Below are positions 19,501 through 29,188 of a DNA stretch of 64,000 bases, piece by piece; the first letter of the stretch is position 1, and each line of letters opens with the position of its first letter. This stretch comes from Desulfofustis glycolicus DSM 9705 (GTDB lineage: Bacteria; Desulfobacterota; Desulfobulbia; Desulfobulbales; Desulfocapsaceae): NCBI RefSeq assembly GCF_900130015.1, contig NZ_FQXS01000024.1, forward strand, positions 1 through 64,000, written 5' to 3'. The position numbers and the translations under genes are program-made. Under the pieces are notes generated by a model. It was not told the origin of the DNA and made no database searches. It saw only the letters and a program-made list of their open reading frames with translations.

Positions 19501-19611
19501 AGTGCACGCTTACAAACGGGAGACTGGGTTCTCGTCAAAGCGTCCCGGGGGATTGCCCTGGATACCGTTGTCGAGGCCTTTGTCGATCGCTGCCAACAGG
19601 ACAATCCTTAG
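16513..19611 (+). CDS. MurE-MurF fusion: bifunctional UDP-MurNAc-tripeptide synthetase and D-Ala-D-Ala ligase
   Basis: A 1032-residue protein joining two consecutive cytoplasmic Mur ligases. Residues 1-540 are MurE, with ATP loop [10 protein letters not shown] (133-142) and the meso-diaminopimelate selector DNPR (449-452), so it adds meso-DAP to UDP-MurNAc-L-Ala-D-Glu. From about Met544 the sequence is MurF, with [23 protein letters not shown] loop [10 protein letters not shown] (657-666) and DSYNANPAS (897-905), which adds D-Ala-D-Ala. No stop or frameshift separates them. The start ATG abuts the ftsI stop; an alternative ATG at 16570 better fits the usual MurE start. MurE-MurF fusions are known from a few bacteria such as Bordetella. 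Fusion would channel the tripeptide intermediate. Confidence 0.93.
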   Translation: MAIIDDKGRARAGGDQQKAMHLSELIEGIDYRCRSRRGPEGLVIRGISADSRRIGPAHLFIALSGGASDGHRFIAEALHAGAVAVLVDREDLLGHDQLIADTCILVVDDARLTLGILAARFYGNPAESLTLIGITGTNGKTTVSYLLEHALNQAALKVGVIGTVEYRYRGEDGGLIRYPAPFTTPDPLQLHRILREMVDGGVTHVVMEVSSHALQQQRLGPLDCALAVFTNLSQDHLDYHPSMEEYWSAKALLFERHLHAGAYVVVVLPEDRQSPQAGWAERVLARCRTLPVQLLTCGGDAAQIRLLESHSTLAGSEMVYRGLQGVQRSLSSPLVGRFNMDNLLAALTALTAMGFDEETAGRLLSSAPGAPGRLQRIEMAERPGGQPTVFVDYAHTPDALANVLATLAGVPHRTLYCLVGCGGDRDRSKRPLMGGIAATLSDVTIVTDDNPRSEEPASIRSLVLAGARDSGVPIHDPDWLTRRGEAGKGCVEIGDRHAAIELAVAVAGPGDIVLIAGKGHERYQITAAGKRFFDDCLVASEAGMLWDTATLAAAVDGRLVRDVDRPSRRFSTISTDSRTIGGQDVFVALSGETHDGHEYLIQAVTNGAGCLVVADARRASGLPAACIEVADTLTALGDLANWRRKAVQRLHNPVVVGLTGSCGKTTVKEMTAAIFSCRWPDRVDRPPGRVLKTKGNFNNLVGLPLSLLPLTTRHRAAVLEMGMNRPGEIARLTEIADPDIACITNIHGAHLEGLGSIDGVARAKGELFDTVDRRAVLIVNLDDERVIACARRHDRVTVGFSVQPGRRPVDALVWAADSVADGAGLLTFRLHVGKQQARLTIRAPGLHNAANACAAAAIAHAAGIDLACIVAGLESFRSGANRMQAVQTHGGIQILNDSYNANPASMSSALETLARLASARRAALLGDMLELGADAPGLHEAVGLQAARLGINYLGLVGGFAEDMKRGALAGGMHDEDIVVLQSRERAVDWLSELVHSARLQTGDWVLVKASRGIALDTVVEAFVDRCQQDNP

Positions 19612-19625
19612 CCACCACATATTCC

Positions 19626-20705
19626 ATGCTCTACCATCTCTTCTATCCATTGCACACCAGTTTCATCGGGTTCAATGTTTTTCGCTATATTACCTTTCGC
19701 TCGATTTCCGCCGCAGTGACCGCCTTTGTCATCGTTCTGATTCTCGGTCCCTGGTTCATCAGGACCATGCGCCGGCTACAGATCGGCCAGGTGGTCAGGG
19801 ACGACGGACCGGCGACGCACCTGGCCAAGCAGGGGGTGCCGACCATGGGCGGTCTGCTCATCCTGGCCGCCATCCTCGGTTCCTCGCTGCTCTGGGCCCG
19901 GCTCGACAATGTCTATGTCTGGCTGATTCTGGCAGTCACCGCTTTCTTCGGCATGATCGGCGCCCTTGATGACTATCGCAAGGTGAGCCGGAAATCCAGC
20001 GCCGGACTCAGCGCCGGTTGCAAATTGTTTATGCAGTTCGCCGGAGCGGCGGCGATCGGTCTGTTCATCTATCTCTACCCCGGCTTCGACGGTCATCTGA
20101 GCGTGCCGTTTCTGAAGAATATCCGGCCTGATCTCGGCTGGTTCTATATTGTTTTTGCCATGATCGTCATTGTCGGTGCGTCAAACGCGGTCAATCTGAC
20201 CGACGGCCTCGACGGTCTGGCCACCGGCCCGACCGTCGTGTCCGCTGCGGTTTATCTGGTTTTCTCCTATATTGCCGGACACCTCTATATCGCTCAGTAT
20301 CTCCAGGTGCCCTATGTCGCCGGCAGCGGCGAGCTGTCCGTTTTCTGCGGGGCGATGGTTGGCGGTTGTCTCGGTTTTCTCTGGTTCAACGCGTATCCGG
20401 CCCAGGTCTTCATGGGTGATGTCGGCTCGCTGTCGTTGGGCGGAGCGCTTGGGGCCGTGGCGATCATCATCAAGCAGGAAATGCTGCTGGCCATCGTTGG
20501 CGGCGTTTTTGTGATGGAAGCGTTGTCGGTGATTCTGCAGGTCGGCTACTTCAAGATGACCAAAGGCAAACGAATTTTCCTGATGGCCCCGTTCCATCAC
20601 CATTTCGAAAAAAAAGGGTGGCATGAGACGAAGGTGGTCGTCAGGTTTTGGATCGTGTCGATTATTCTCGGCTTTCTGGCCATTGCTACTCTGAAGTTGC
20701 GCTGA
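19626..20705 (+). CDS. mraY: Phospho-N-acetylmuramoyl-pentapeptide transferase MraY
   Basis: An integral membrane enzyme of 359 residues with about ten transmembrane segments. It transfers phospho-MurNAc-pentapeptide to undecaprenyl phosphate, giving lipid I. The family motifs are [11 protein letters not shown], the Asp pair in [45 protein letters not shown] and the histidine loop [15 protein letters not shown]. The length is usual. The stop overlaps the murD start (TGATG). Confidence 0.96.
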   Translation: MLYHLFYPLHTSFIGFNVFRYITFRSISAAVTAFVIVLILGPWFIRTMRRLQIGQVVRDDGPATHLAKQGVPTMGGLLILAAILGSSLLWARLDNVYVWLILAVTAFFGMIGALDDYRKVSRKSSAGLSAGCKLFMQFAGAAAIGLFIYLYPGFDGHLSVPFLKNIRPDLGWFYIVFAMIVIVGASNAVNLTDGLDGLATGPTVVSAAVYLVFSYIAGHLYIAQYLQVPYVAGSGELSVFCGAMVGGCLGFLWFNAYPAQVFMGDVGSLSLGGALGAVAIIIKQEMLLAIVGGVFVMEALSVILQVGYFKMTKGKRIFLMAPFHHHFEKKGWHETKVVVRFWIVSIILGFLAIATLKLR

Positions 20706-22096
20706 TGACCGAAAAAAACACCATAACTCCGGGCATGACAGCGGCGGTGGTTGGTTTCGGCCTGGCCGGCCGGGCGATGGTTCGCTATCTCAGCGGGCGT
20801 GGCGCTCGGGTGTTGGTGTCGGACGCGCGGCAGGAGTCGGCACTCGCCGAGTCGGAGCGGGCCGTGCTCTCTTCCTGCGTTGCCGAACTCGAATGCGGCC
20901 GGCACAGCGCCGATTTTCTGAGCCGGGCCGATCTGCTCGTCCTCAGCCCGGGGGTGAATCCGGCGCATCCGGCTATTGCTGCGGTGCAACGCACGGGTGT
21001 CGAAGTGATCGGCGAACTGGCCATTGCCGCTCCGTTGCTGCGCCGCCCGGTAATCGCCATCACCGGCACCAACGGCAAGACCACGGTGACCGAGTTGATT
21101 GGCGCGCTGCTCGCGGCGACCGGCCGGTCGGTCTTTGTCGGCGGCAATCTCGGAACGCCGATCGGCTCATTGTTGCTCGACGAGACAGACTATGATGTGG
21201 TGGTTTTGGAGGTATCCAGCTTCCAGCTCGAGTTGAGCGGCGCCTTCGTGCCCCAGGTCGGGGTGTTGCTCAATATCACGCCGGACCATCTCGACCGCCA
21301 CGGCTCGCTGGCTCGTTATGCGGCTGCCAAGATGCGGTTGTTGCAGGGCGGTCCAAAGCGGACCGAGGCGGTAATCAACGGTGAAGATCCGCAGCTGATC
21401 ACCGCCCTACCGCCGCAATGGCATGGTTCGGCGGTGCGGTTCGGCACTCACCCTGATGCTGCGGCCAGCGTTGATGGCGAGCGGCTATGGATCGCTGACG
21501 CGGGCGGCGGGACAGTCTATGATCTGTCCGGCGCAGCGCTCAATACCGTTTCCGGCCGTTTGAACAGCGCCGCGGCGTTGCTCGCCGTCAAACGGTTCGA
21601 GATCGATCCGACCCTGGCCCAGCAGGTTCTAGTCTCGTTTCAGGTCGGCGCACACCGGATGCAGGTGGTGGATGATATCGATGGCATACGGTTTATCAAT
21701 GACTCCAAGGCGACCAATACCGGAGCGGTCAGCAGCGGGCTCAGCCAGGCCGGCGGCCGGGTCGTGTTGATCGCCGGCGGCAAGGATAAGGGCGATGATT
21801 ATCGGTTGCTGCGCGAAACCGTCCGGGAGCGAGTGACCAATCTGGTGCTCATCGGCGAGGCTGCACCGCAGTTGGCGGCCGCGCTTGGCGACCTGGTTCC
21901 GGTCCATTATGCCGCAAGCATGGACGACGCCGTCAGCCGGGCGGCGGAACTGGCCAGTCCCGGGGACACGGTGCTTCTGTCGCCGGCGTGTGCCAGCTTC
22001 GATATGTTTGACAATTATCAACAGCGCGGCGACTGCTTTGTTGCGGCAGTCCGTCGTCGCCGACAGGCTGATCAACGCCAGGCGGTGGCCTCATGA
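20705..22096 (+). CDS. murD: UDP-MurNAc-L-alanine:D-glutamate ligase MurD
   Basis: A cytoplasmic ligase of 463 residues that adds D-Glu to UDP-MurNAc-L-Ala. The N-terminal Rossmann-like start (VVGFGLAGRAMVRYL), ATP loop [27 protein letters not shown] and FINDSKATNTGA are all in place. The ATG shares a base with the mraY stop. Its own stop overlaps the murG start (ATGA). In most dcw clusters ftsW would lie between murD and murG; here there is no space for it. Confidence 0.95.
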   Translation: MTEKNTITPGMTAAVVGFGLAGRAMVRYLSGRGARVLVSDARQESALAESERAVLSSCVAELECGRHSADFLSRADLLVLSPGVNPAHPAIAAVQRTGVEVIGELAIAAPLLRRPVIAITGTNGKTTVTELIGALLAATGRSVFVGGNLGTPIGSLLLDETDYDVVVLEVSSFQLELSGAFVPQVGVLLNITPDHLDRHGSLARYAAAKMRLLQGGPKRTEAVINGEDPQLITALPPQWHGSAVRFGTHPDAAASVDGERLWIADAGGGTVYDLSGAALNTVSGRLNSAAALLAVKRFEIDPTLAQQVLVSFQVGAHRMQVVDDIDGIRFINDSKATNTGAVSSGLSQAGGRVVLIAGGKDKGDDYRLLRETVRERVTNLVLIGEAAPQLAAALGDLVPVHYAASMDDAVSRAAELASPGDTVLLSPACASFDMFDNYQQRGDCFVAAVRRRRQADQRQAVAS

Positions 22097-23205
22097 GCGC
22101 CATGACCGTCGGCAAACACGCCTTTCGTCTGCTGCTGACCGGTGGTGGCACCGGCGGGCACCTGTTTCCCGCCGTGGCCACCGCCGAGAAGCTGGTCAGC
22201 AGGTTGCCGGAGAGTGCCATTTTTTTCGTTGGGACAGGTCGCTGGCTTGATCGCCAACATCTGGAACGGTGCGGCTTTGCCGTGCGCACCATCCACAGCT
22301 ATGGATTGAAGGGCAAACGGCCGCTGGAATTGCTCAAGGCGCTGGCGGTGCTGCCCGTTTCCCTGGTCGAGGCGTGCTGGCAGATCCTGCGTTTCCGGCC
22401 CGATGTGGTCTGCGGGGTCGGCGGTTATGTGACCGGCCCGGTGGTGGCGGCGGCCTGGCTGCTGCGCCGGCCGACCGTTATTCACGAGCAGAATTCGGTG
22501 CCTGGTCTGGCCAATCGGCAACTCGGTCGCTTCGTCGATCGGATCTGCATTTCACTGCCCGACAGTGCTCGGTTTTTCCCGGCCGGCAAGACTCAATTGA
22601 CCGGTAATCCGGTGCGGGGACCGATTCTCGAAGTGATGCAGAAGCGGGCACGCCCCGCCGGCAATAACAGAACTCTGTTGATTCTCGGCGGCAGTCAGGG
22701 GGCTCACCGGGTCAACGAACTGGTGAGCGAGGCGCTGATCACCAGGGCCGAATCTCTGGGCGGGCTGCGGGTCATTCATCAGACCGGCGCCAGTGACGAG
22801 GCATGGGTCGGACAACGCTATCGCCAGGCCGGCATCGACTGCCAGGTCGCCGCCTTTTTTAACGATATGGCTGACGTGTACCGTCAGGCCGATCTGGTCG
22901 TGTCCCGGGCGGGAGCGACTACCCTGGCCGAGATCTCGGTGCTGGGCCTGCCGGCCATTCTTATTCCGTACCCACACGCCGCCGACGATCACCAACAGCG
23001 TAATGCCCGGTGGTATGCCGACAGCGGCGGGGCGGTGGTGTTCGCCGAGCGGGAGCTGACGGCCGAGCGGCTCAGCGAGCAGATCGCAGCATTACTTGGT
23101 GACCGGCACCACCTGCGGCAGATGTCGACGGCGATGGCGGGGCTGGGCATCGCCGATGCCGCCGACCGGATCGTCGATATTTGTCTGGCAGTCGCCGGGA
23201 GATAG
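22093..23205 (+). CDS. murG: Lipid II synthase MurG
   Basis: A peripheral membrane glycosyltransferase (GT28) of 370 residues that adds GlcNAc to lipid I to make lipid II. TGGGTGGHLFPAVATAEKL is the N-terminal acceptor loop, ILGGSQGAHRVNELV the donor-domain loop, and SRAGATTLAEISVLGLPAIL with PYPHAADDHQQRNA the UDP-GlcNAc binding region. It overlaps murD by 4 bases. Confidence 0.96.
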   Translation: MSAMTVGKHAFRLLLTGGGTGGHLFPAVATAEKLVSRLPESAIFFVGTGRWLDRQHLERCGFAVRTIHSYGLKGKRPLELLKALAVLPVSLVEACWQILRFRPDVVCGVGGYVTGPVVAAAWLLRRPTVIHEQNSVPGLANRQLGRFVDRICISLPDSARFFPAGKTQLTGNPVRGPILEVMQKRARPAGNNRTLLILGGSQGAHRVNELVSEALITRAESLGGLRVIHQTGASDEAWVGQRYRQAGIDCQVAAFFNDMADVYRQADLVVSRAGATTLAEISVLGLPAILIPYPHAADDHQQRNARWYADSGGAVVFAERELTAERLSEQIAALLGDRHHLRQMSTAMAGLGIADAADRIVDICLAVAGR

Positions 23206-23211
23206 GCTGAT

Positions 23212-24594
23212 ATGTATCAAAAAACTAAAAGAATCCATTTTGTCGGCATCGGCGGTATTGGCATGAGCGGTATTGCCGAATTGCTCGCCAACCTCGGCTA
23301 TCGGGTCTCCGGTTCGGATCTGAGCCGGTCACGTATCACCGATCGGCTGGCCGAACTCGGCTGCACCATCCGCATCGGTCATAACCGGGAATGGTCGGCG
23401 GGAGCCGATGTGGTGGTCACTTCGTCGGCCATCGCCGCCGGTAATCCAGAGGTGGTGGCGGCGCGGGAGGCCGGCATTCCGGTGATCATGCGGGCGGAAA
23501 TGCTGGCCGAGCTGATGCGCCTGCAGAAATACGGTATTGCCGTTGCCGGCAGTCACGGCAAGACCTCGACCACGTCGATGGTCAGCTGGATCATGGCCAG
23601 CGCCGGACTCGACCCGACCATTGTCGTCGGCGGCAAGGTGGATTGTCTCGGCGGTAACGCCAAGCTGGGTGCCGGGGATTTCCTGGTCGCGGAAGCGGAC
23701 GAGAGCGACGGTTCCTTTCTGAAACTGTCGCCGGTCCTGGAGGTCATCACCAATATCGATCTCGAACATCTCGATTATTATCGAGATCTTGATCATGTCA
23801 AAGAGTCTTTCCTGCAGTTTATCGACAAGGTTCCGTTTTACGGGGCCGCCATCGTCTGTCTCGACGACCGGCATATCGTCGAAATCCTGCCCGAGATCGG
23901 CAAGCGGACGATCACCTACGGCTTGACCCGGCAGGCCGATTTTTATGCAGAGGATATCGTGTTTGCCGATGGCCGGGTTCATTTTATCGTGAAGCAGAAC
24001 AACGAAGAACTGGGTCCGGTCGATGTGGCGCCACCCGGCCGGCACAATGTCTATAATGCGCTGGCGGCGATCTGCGTCGGCTTTGAACTCGGCATCCCCT
24101 TTGCTGTCATGGCCTCGGCACTGGGATCCTTTGCCGGCGTCCAGCGGCGTATGGAGCGCAAAGGTGAAGGGTGCGGCATCAACGTTGTCGATGACTACGG
24201 TCATCACCCCACCGAGATCCGTGCCACGCTGACGGCGATCAAGCAGGCCTGGCCGGACAAGCGTTTGATCGTGCTCTTTCAACCGCATCGCTACAGCCGG
24301 ACGAAAGGGTTGTTCAACGAGTTCCTTACCTGCTTCCACCTGGCCGACGAACTTGTCATGACCGACATTTATGCCGCCAGTGAAGAGCCGATCGAAGGGA
24401 TTACCGGCGAGGCCTTGCTCGCCGAGATTCGTCGTCACGGCCAACGCCATACGCGCTATATTGCCGATGTCAACGACATTGCCGTGGCGATCAGAGACGA
24501 GTTGCGGGCCGGCGATCTGGTGTTGACCCTTGGCGCCGGTAACATCGTCAAGGCCGGCGAGGACTTGCTGGCCCTGCTTGACCCGCAGGAGTGA
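23212..24594 (+). CDS. murC: UDP-MurNAc:L-alanine ligase MurC
   Basis: The first Mur ligase, 460 residues. It adds L-Ala to UDP-MurNAc. [17 protein letters not shown] is the N-terminal UDP-binding glycine motif, [15 protein letters not shown] the ATP loop and [14 protein letters not shown] the C-terminal domain landmark. A GGGAGA site lies upstream of the ATG, 6 bases after murG. The order murG-murC-murB is the standard one. Confidence 0.96.
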   Translation: MYQKTKRIHFVGIGGIGMSGIAELLANLGYRVSGSDLSRSRITDRLAELGCTIRIGHNREWSAGADVVVTSSAIAAGNPEVVAAREAGIPVIMRAEMLAELMRLQKYGIAVAGSHGKTSTTSMVSWIMASAGLDPTIVVGGKVDCLGGNAKLGAGDFLVAEADESDGSFLKLSPVLEVITNIDLEHLDYYRDLDHVKESFLQFIDKVPFYGAAIVCLDDRHIVEILPEIGKRTITYGLTRQADFYAEDIVFADGRVHFIVKQNNEELGPVDVAPPGRHNVYNALAAICVGFELGIPFAVMASALGSFAGVQRRMERKGEGCGINVVDDYGHHPTEIRATLTAIKQAWPDKRLIVLFQPHRYSRTKGLFNEFLTCFHLADELVMTDIYAASEEPIEGITGEALLAEIRRHGQRHTRYIADVNDIAVAIRDELRAGDLVLTLGAGNIVKAGEDLLALLDPQE

Positions 24595-24604
24595 AGAGAA
24601 AACG

Positions 24605-25555
24605 ATGACGCTCAGTTCCTCCCAGAAAGCAGCGTTGACCAGGGCGGTCGGTGATCGTTCGATCCGATGGGACGTGCCGTTGGCATCCCGAACGACCTAT
24701 CGGATCGGGGGACCTGCCGATGCCCTGGTCACGCTGCTTGCTGTCGAAGAGCTGCAGCGCGTGTTGGCGCTGTGTCGGAGCGAAGGATTGAGGTGGAAGG
24801 TCTTCGGCCGAGGATCGAATATTCTGGCGGATGACGATGGTTTTCGCGGGGTGATTATTGTACTTGAGGGAAAGTTCAAGTACATTGTCAGGCAGGGAAC
24901 TGCAAGCGAACGACAGACAATTGTTCACGCCGGAGCGGCGGTCGGGCTCCCCCGGTTGGCCGACTGGTGCAGCACTGAAGGGCTGAGCGGCCTGGAGTTC
25001 GCTGCCGGCATACCGGGTTCGGTGGCCGGTGCGGTGATCATGAATGCCGGGGCCTGGGGTGAGGACATGGCTGGGGTGGTTGCTGCGGTCGAATTGACCG
25101 GCGCCGAAGATACCCTCGTACTGGACGGGCACCAGTTGCGGTTCGCCTATCGCTGCTGTGAGAGCCGGTCCGACTGGCAGGCCGATCGAGTTATCAGCGC
25201 GGTGCTGGTCAGATTGAAACCTGAGAAACAGAAGGTGATCAAAAAGCGGATGAGTCAACTCCTGGACAAGCGGCGATCTTCTCAGCCGTCGGGACTTCCC
25301 AGTGGTGGCTGCGTCTTTAAAAACCCGCCCGGAATGAGCGCCGGCCGGTTGATCGATGAGGCCGGACTGAAGGGCGCCCGGATCGGTGATGCCCGGGTCG
25401 ATGAGACCCACGGCAACTTCTTCGTCAATTGCGGTGCGGCTCGGGCAGCAGACATCCAGGCGCTGATGGAGTTGGTGTGTGAGCGGGTGTATCGGCACAG
25501 CGGTGTCCGACTGGAGCCGGAATTGGAATTTCTATCGGCGGAGGCGGGCATATGA
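24605..25555 (+). CDS. murB: UDP-N-acetylenolpyruvoylglucosamine reductase MurB
   Basis: An FAD- and NADPH-dependent enzyme of 316 residues that reduces UDP-GlcNAc-enolpyruvate to UDP-MurNAc. The FAD-binding motifs are TTYRIGGPADALV and GRGSNILADD; GLEFAAGIPGSVAGAVIMNA follows. SGGCVFKNPPG carries the proton-donating Ser, and PELEFL at the end carries the catalytic Glu. I chose the ATG at 24605 with a GGAG/GAAGAG site rather than an upstream start inside murC. Its end overlaps ftsQ by 4 bases; the ddl gene often found here is missing. Confidence 0.95.
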   Translation: MTLSSSQKAALTRAVGDRSIRWDVPLASRTTYRIGGPADALVTLLAVEELQRVLALCRSEGLRWKVFGRGSNILADDDGFRGVIIVLEGKFKYIVRQGTASERQTIVHAGAAVGLPRLADWCSTEGLSGLEFAAGIPGSVAGAVIMNAGAWGEDMAGVVAAVELTGAEDTLVLDGHQLRFAYRCCESRSDWQADRVISAVLVRLKPEKQKVIKKRMSQLLDKRRSSQPSGLPSGGCVFKNPPGMSAGRLIDEAGLKGARIGDARVDETHGNFFVNCGAARAADIQALMELVCERVYRHSGVRLEPELEFLSAEAGI

Positions 25556-26550
25556 AGGCGTCCCTGCCGACCCGGATTCGTGAGATGTTTCGCCGGTGGC
25601 GCGCCCGGCGGCGAATCACCACCGCCTCTCCCGCTGCCGGCCAGTTCGTTCGGCTGGACAGCCGGGAGCAGCGCCTGAAGAAGAGTCTGCTGAAGAAGCT
25701 CAATTCCTATTGGGCGCAGAAAAAAATGGTCGTCCGGGAATCGTATGGATCAGAGCGGCGCGGCGGGGTCAAATGGCGAAGCAGTCTACTCGTCGTTTGT
25801 CTGGTGCTGGCCGCGGTGGTCTTCGTCACCGGCAAGGGGCCGGGCGGTCTGCTCGGACTGTTGGAGTCCATCGACTATTTTCGTCTGGCTGCCATTGATG
25901 TTCGTGGCTGTCACGCTGCTTCCGAGCAACGGGTCCGGAGCGCCGCCGGGGTGTCTGTCAATACGAGCCTGATCACCATCGATACCGAGCGAATCGCCTC
26001 GGCCGTCGTCGCTGCAGACCGGTGGATCAAGGACGTTACTATCGCCCGGCACTGGCCCGATCGGTTGGTCATCAAAGTGAGAGAATACCGGCCTTATGCC
26101 CTGATAACGATGGCAGACCAGGACGGCAATCGGCTTGCTTACCTGGATCGTGACGGTACGCCGTTTTTGCAGACGGATGCCGGTATGGATCTGGACTACC
26201 CGGCGGTGACCGGCCTGGAACAGGAGGTGGATGACGAACGCCGGCGGGAGAGTTTGCGCGAGCCTCTGTCCTTCCTGCATCTCGTTGGTGCCAACAATCC
26301 CAATCTGCCGGCCCAGTCGGTATCCGAACTCCATGTCGACGAAGAGGAGGGACTGGTCGTCTACCTGGTAGAGCATCCGTTCCCTATTTTTTTCGGCAGC
26401 GGCGAGATCAGGCAGAAGTATATCAGATTACGGCAGGTGCTCGAGGTGTTGTATAAACCGAGGAAGTCGGGGATGGATATCGCCCGGGTCGCCTATATCA
26501 GAATGAACTATTTGCAAGACAAGGTCATCGTCGGATACAGAGAGTCTTGA
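25552..26550 (+). CDS. ftsQ: Cell division protein FtsQ (DivIB)
   Basis: A bitopic inner-membrane protein of 332 residues. A long basic cytoplasmic region of about 80 residues precedes one membrane segment (about 80-100). The POTRA domain follows (YFRLAAIDVRGCHAASEQRV), then the FtsQ beta domain (WIKDVTIARHWPDRLVIKV). It links FtsL/FtsB to the rest of the divisome. The ATG overlaps the murB stop (ATGA) and the TGA overlaps the ftsA start (TGATG). The cytoplasmic tail is longer than in E. coli. Confidence 0.92.
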   Translation: MKASLPTRIREMFRRWRARRRITTASPAAGQFVRLDSREQRLKKSLLKKLNSYWAQKKMVVRESYGSERRGGVKWRSSLLVVCLVLAAVVFVTGKGPGGLLGLLESIDYFRLAAIDVRGCHAASEQRVRSAAGVSVNTSLITIDTERIASAVVAADRWIKDVTIARHWPDRLVIKVREYRPYALITMADQDGNRLAYLDRDGTPFLQTDAGMDLDYPAVTGLEQEVDDERRRESLREPLSFLHLVGANNPNLPAQSVSELHVDEEEGLVVYLVEHPFPIFFGSGEIRQKYIRLRQVLEVLYKPRKSGMDIARVAYIRMNYLQDKVIVGYRES

Positions 26551-27830
26551 TGAGTACGAGTATGGAAGAAATCAGCGAACAGCAGTCTGAGCAGCTTGAA
26601 GATTCAGCCGATCGACAGCGCCGGGTCGACCGTGGCGATCTCGTCGTCGGTCTCGATATCGGCACGACCAAAATCTGCTGCGTGGTCGGGGAGGTCTTCG
26701 ACGACGGGATCGATATCATTGGTGTCGGTACAACGCCGTCACTCGGCATGCGCAAGGGAGTGGTGGTCAATATCGAATCAACCGTCTCTTCGATTCGCAA
26801 AGCAGTGAAAATCGCTGAAGATATCGCCGGTTGTGATCTCGAGGCGGTTTACGTCGGGATTGCCGGCAACCATATCAAAGGATTCAACAGTCCGGGCATC
26901 CTGGCGATCAACGGCCGGGAGATCAAACAGGCCGATATCCAGGAGGTCATCAACGGGGCGCGGACCGTCAAGATCTCGGAAAACCAGCAGGTCATTCACG
27001 TTCTGCCGCAGGAATACATGGTCGACGACCACACCGGCATCCAGAATCCGCTCGGTATGACCGGTGTCAGGCTCGTAACCAATGTCCATATCGTCACCGC
27101 CGATATCGGTGCCGTACACAATCTGGTCACCTGTTGCAACAAAGCGGGCCTGCAGGTGGCCGATCTGGTGCTCGAGTCGATCGCTTCGGCCAAGGCGGTG
27201 CTGACGCCTGACGAGACGGAACTCGGTGTGGTGCTCGTCGATATCGGCGGCGGCACCACCGATATCGCGGTCTTTTACGAGGGTACCATCAGGCATACCT
27301 GTGAGCTGGGGCTCGGCGGCCACAACCTGACCAACGACCTGTCGGTCGGGCTGCGTACCCCGTTGGCAGAGGCCGAGCGGCTCAAGGAAGATTACGGCGG
27401 CGCCTTGTCCTCAATCATCAAACCCAATCACGTGGTTGATGTTCCGTCGGTCGGCGATCGCGAACCACGACGGGTGACCCAGAAGGTGCTGGTCGATATT
27501 ATCGAGGCCCGGATGATCGAAATCCTCGAGATGGTTGATCGGGAACTGTCCGTGTCCGGTCAGAAGAATCGAATCAACGCTGGTGTCGTTCTGACTGGTG
27601 GCACGTCGCTGCTTGCCAACCTTGTCGATCTGGCCGAACAGATTTTCGATTTACCGGTACGGATCGGTTATCCAACCGGCGTCGGTGGTCGGGTCGATGA
27701 TATTTACACCCCACGCTGCACGACCGGTGTCGGCCTGGTCATATACGGCCGGGAGCACCAGTTATCCGGGTTGAACAGGGAGACGGGCGTGATGGACAAA
27801 ATGAAAGGGTGGTTTAAAAAAATCATGTGA
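26550..27830 (+). CDS. ftsA: Cell division protein FtsA
   Basis: An actin-like protein of 426 residues that tethers FtsZ to the membrane. Phosphate loops are GLDIGTTKICCVVGEV and LVDIGGGTTDIAVFYEG; VVLTGGTSLLANLVDLAEQIF is the adenosine motif. The C-terminal MDKMKGWFKKIM is the amphipathic membrane-targeting helix. About 30 polar acidic residues precede the conserved start, a longer leader than usual. Translation is coupled to ftsQ by TGATG. Confidence 0.96.
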   Translation: MSTSMEEISEQQSEQLEDSADRQRRVDRGDLVVGLDIGTTKICCVVGEVFDDGIDIIGVGTTPSLGMRKGVVVNIESTVSSIRKAVKIAEDIAGCDLEAVYVGIAGNHIKGFNSPGILAINGREIKQADIQEVINGARTVKISENQQVIHVLPQEYMVDDHTGIQNPLGMTGVRLVTNVHIVTADIGAVHNLVTCCNKAGLQVADLVLESIASAKAVLTPDETELGVVLVDIGGGTTDIAVFYEGTIRHTCELGLGGHNLTNDLSVGLRTPLAEAERLKEDYGGALSSIIKPNHVVDVPSVGDREPRRVTQKVLVDIIEARMIEILEMVDRELSVSGQKNRINAGVVLTGGTSLLANLVDLAEQIFDLPVRIGYPTGVGGRVDDIYTPRCTTGVGLVIYGREHQLSGLNRETGVMDKMKGWFKKIM

Positions 27831-27947
27831 GGCGAGAATTTTTGTTTCTTCGTGACACGGCGGATGATATGGTTTGTAATTATATGAATTTGCTGATTAT
27901 CTTTGGTGTAATTTCCGGGAATCAGAAGATATTGAAGGGAGATCGGT

Positions 27948-29165
27948 ATGCCGTTCAGAATGGCTGAGACTGAGAGTGTGGCATTGGTAAAAGTGATCGG
28001 CGTTGGCGGCGGTGGTGGCAATGCCATCAATACCATGGTGACCAACCGGCTGCAGGGTGTGCAGTTCATTGCCGCCAATACCGACAAGCAGGCGCTCGAC
28101 CAGTCGAAAGCGGACATCTGTCTGCAACTCGGCCCGAGCATTACCAAGGGGCTCGGGGCGGGTGCAGATCCGGAAACCGGAGCGCAGGCGGCGCTGGAAT
28201 CGATCGAGGACATCAAGCAGGCCCTGAAGGGCAGCGATATGATCTTCGTCACCGCCGGCCTCGGAGGCGGTACCGGGACCGGGGCGGCGCCGGTGGTGGC
28301 CAAGGTCGGCAAGGAACTGGGTGCCCTGACTGTGGCGGTGGTCACCAAGCCCTTCAGTTTCGAGGGCAAACATCGCCGGCGAAACGCCGATGAAGGATGG
28401 AACGAGCTGCAGAAATATGCCGATACCATCATTACCGTGCCCAACGACCGTTTGCTCAGCCTGATGCAGAAGACCTCCAAGCTTTCCGATATGCTGTCGC
28501 TTGCCGATACCGTATTGCTCCAGGCCGTCAAGGGGATTACCGATCTGATCAACGTGCCGGGGCTGATCAATGCCGATTTTGCCGACTTGCGTACGGTGAT
28601 GAAGGAGGTCGGTCCGGCGATCATGGGGTCTGCGTCGGCTATCGGCGAGAATCGTGCCGCGGAGGCGGCCAAACGTGCCATCGATAACCAATTGCTCGAA
28701 GATGTCGGTATCGACGGGGCGCGCGGTCTGCTCATCAACATCTCGGCGACCGAGGAGAGCTTCACCATGGCCGAGTTCATGGAGGCATCCGCGTTGATCC
28801 AGGAAAAAGTCGACGAAGATGCCAAGGTGGTGATCGGCGCGCTCTACGACGATTCACTCGGCGATGAGCTGCACGTGACGGTGATCGCCACCGGGGTCGG
28901 CGACGTGCGCCAAAAACAGGAAACCATCGCCCAGGTCGATGACCTGCCGCGCAAGCACCAGCGTGTGGAGAGCGAACAACAGGGCTATAAGCCGGCGCCG
29001 GCCAACCGGCCGCAGCGGATCGCGGTGCTGCCCAACTCCAATTTCGAAGCGTTTGATAACCTCGGGCCGGGACGCGGTTCCGAACGCGAGGAGCGGCCGC
29101 GCACCGACGGCTGGCGTGAGGATTACTTGGAAACGCCGACCTATCTCAGAAAGAAGGCCAATTAA
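27948..29165 (+). CDS. ftsZ: Cell division protein FtsZ
   Basis: A tubulin-like GTPase of 405 residues that forms the division ring. VIGVGGGGGNAINTM and the tubulin signature GGGTGTGAAPVVAKV bind GTP, and NVPGLINADFADLRTVM is the T7 loop that completes the active site of the next subunit. A linker of about 70 residues leads to the C-terminal peptide LETPTYLRKKAN, which would bind FtsA. A GGGAG site precedes the ATG. The 117-base gap after ftsA is AT-rich and may hold an extra promoter, but I see no clear pair of boxes. Confidence 0.97.
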   Translation: MPFRMAETESVALVKVIGVGGGGGNAINTMVTNRLQGVQFIAANTDKQALDQSKADICLQLGPSITKGLGAGADPETGAQAALESIEDIKQALKGSDMIFVTAGLGGGTGTGAAPVVAKVGKELGALTVAVVTKPFSFEGKHRRRNADEGWNELQKYADTIITVPNDRLLSLMQKTSKLSDMLSLADTVLLQAVKGITDLINVPGLINADFADLRTVMKEVGPAIMGSASAIGENRAAEAAKRAIDNQLLEDVGIDGARGLLINISATEESFTMAEFMEASALIQEKVDEDAKVVIGALYDDSLGDELHVTVIATGVGDVRQKQETIAQVDDLPRKHQRVESEQQGYKPAPANRPQRIAVLPNSNFEAFDNLGPGRGSEREERPRTDGWREDYLETPTYLRKKAN

Positions 29166-29188
29166 GACCGCCGGCTCGACATGATTCC

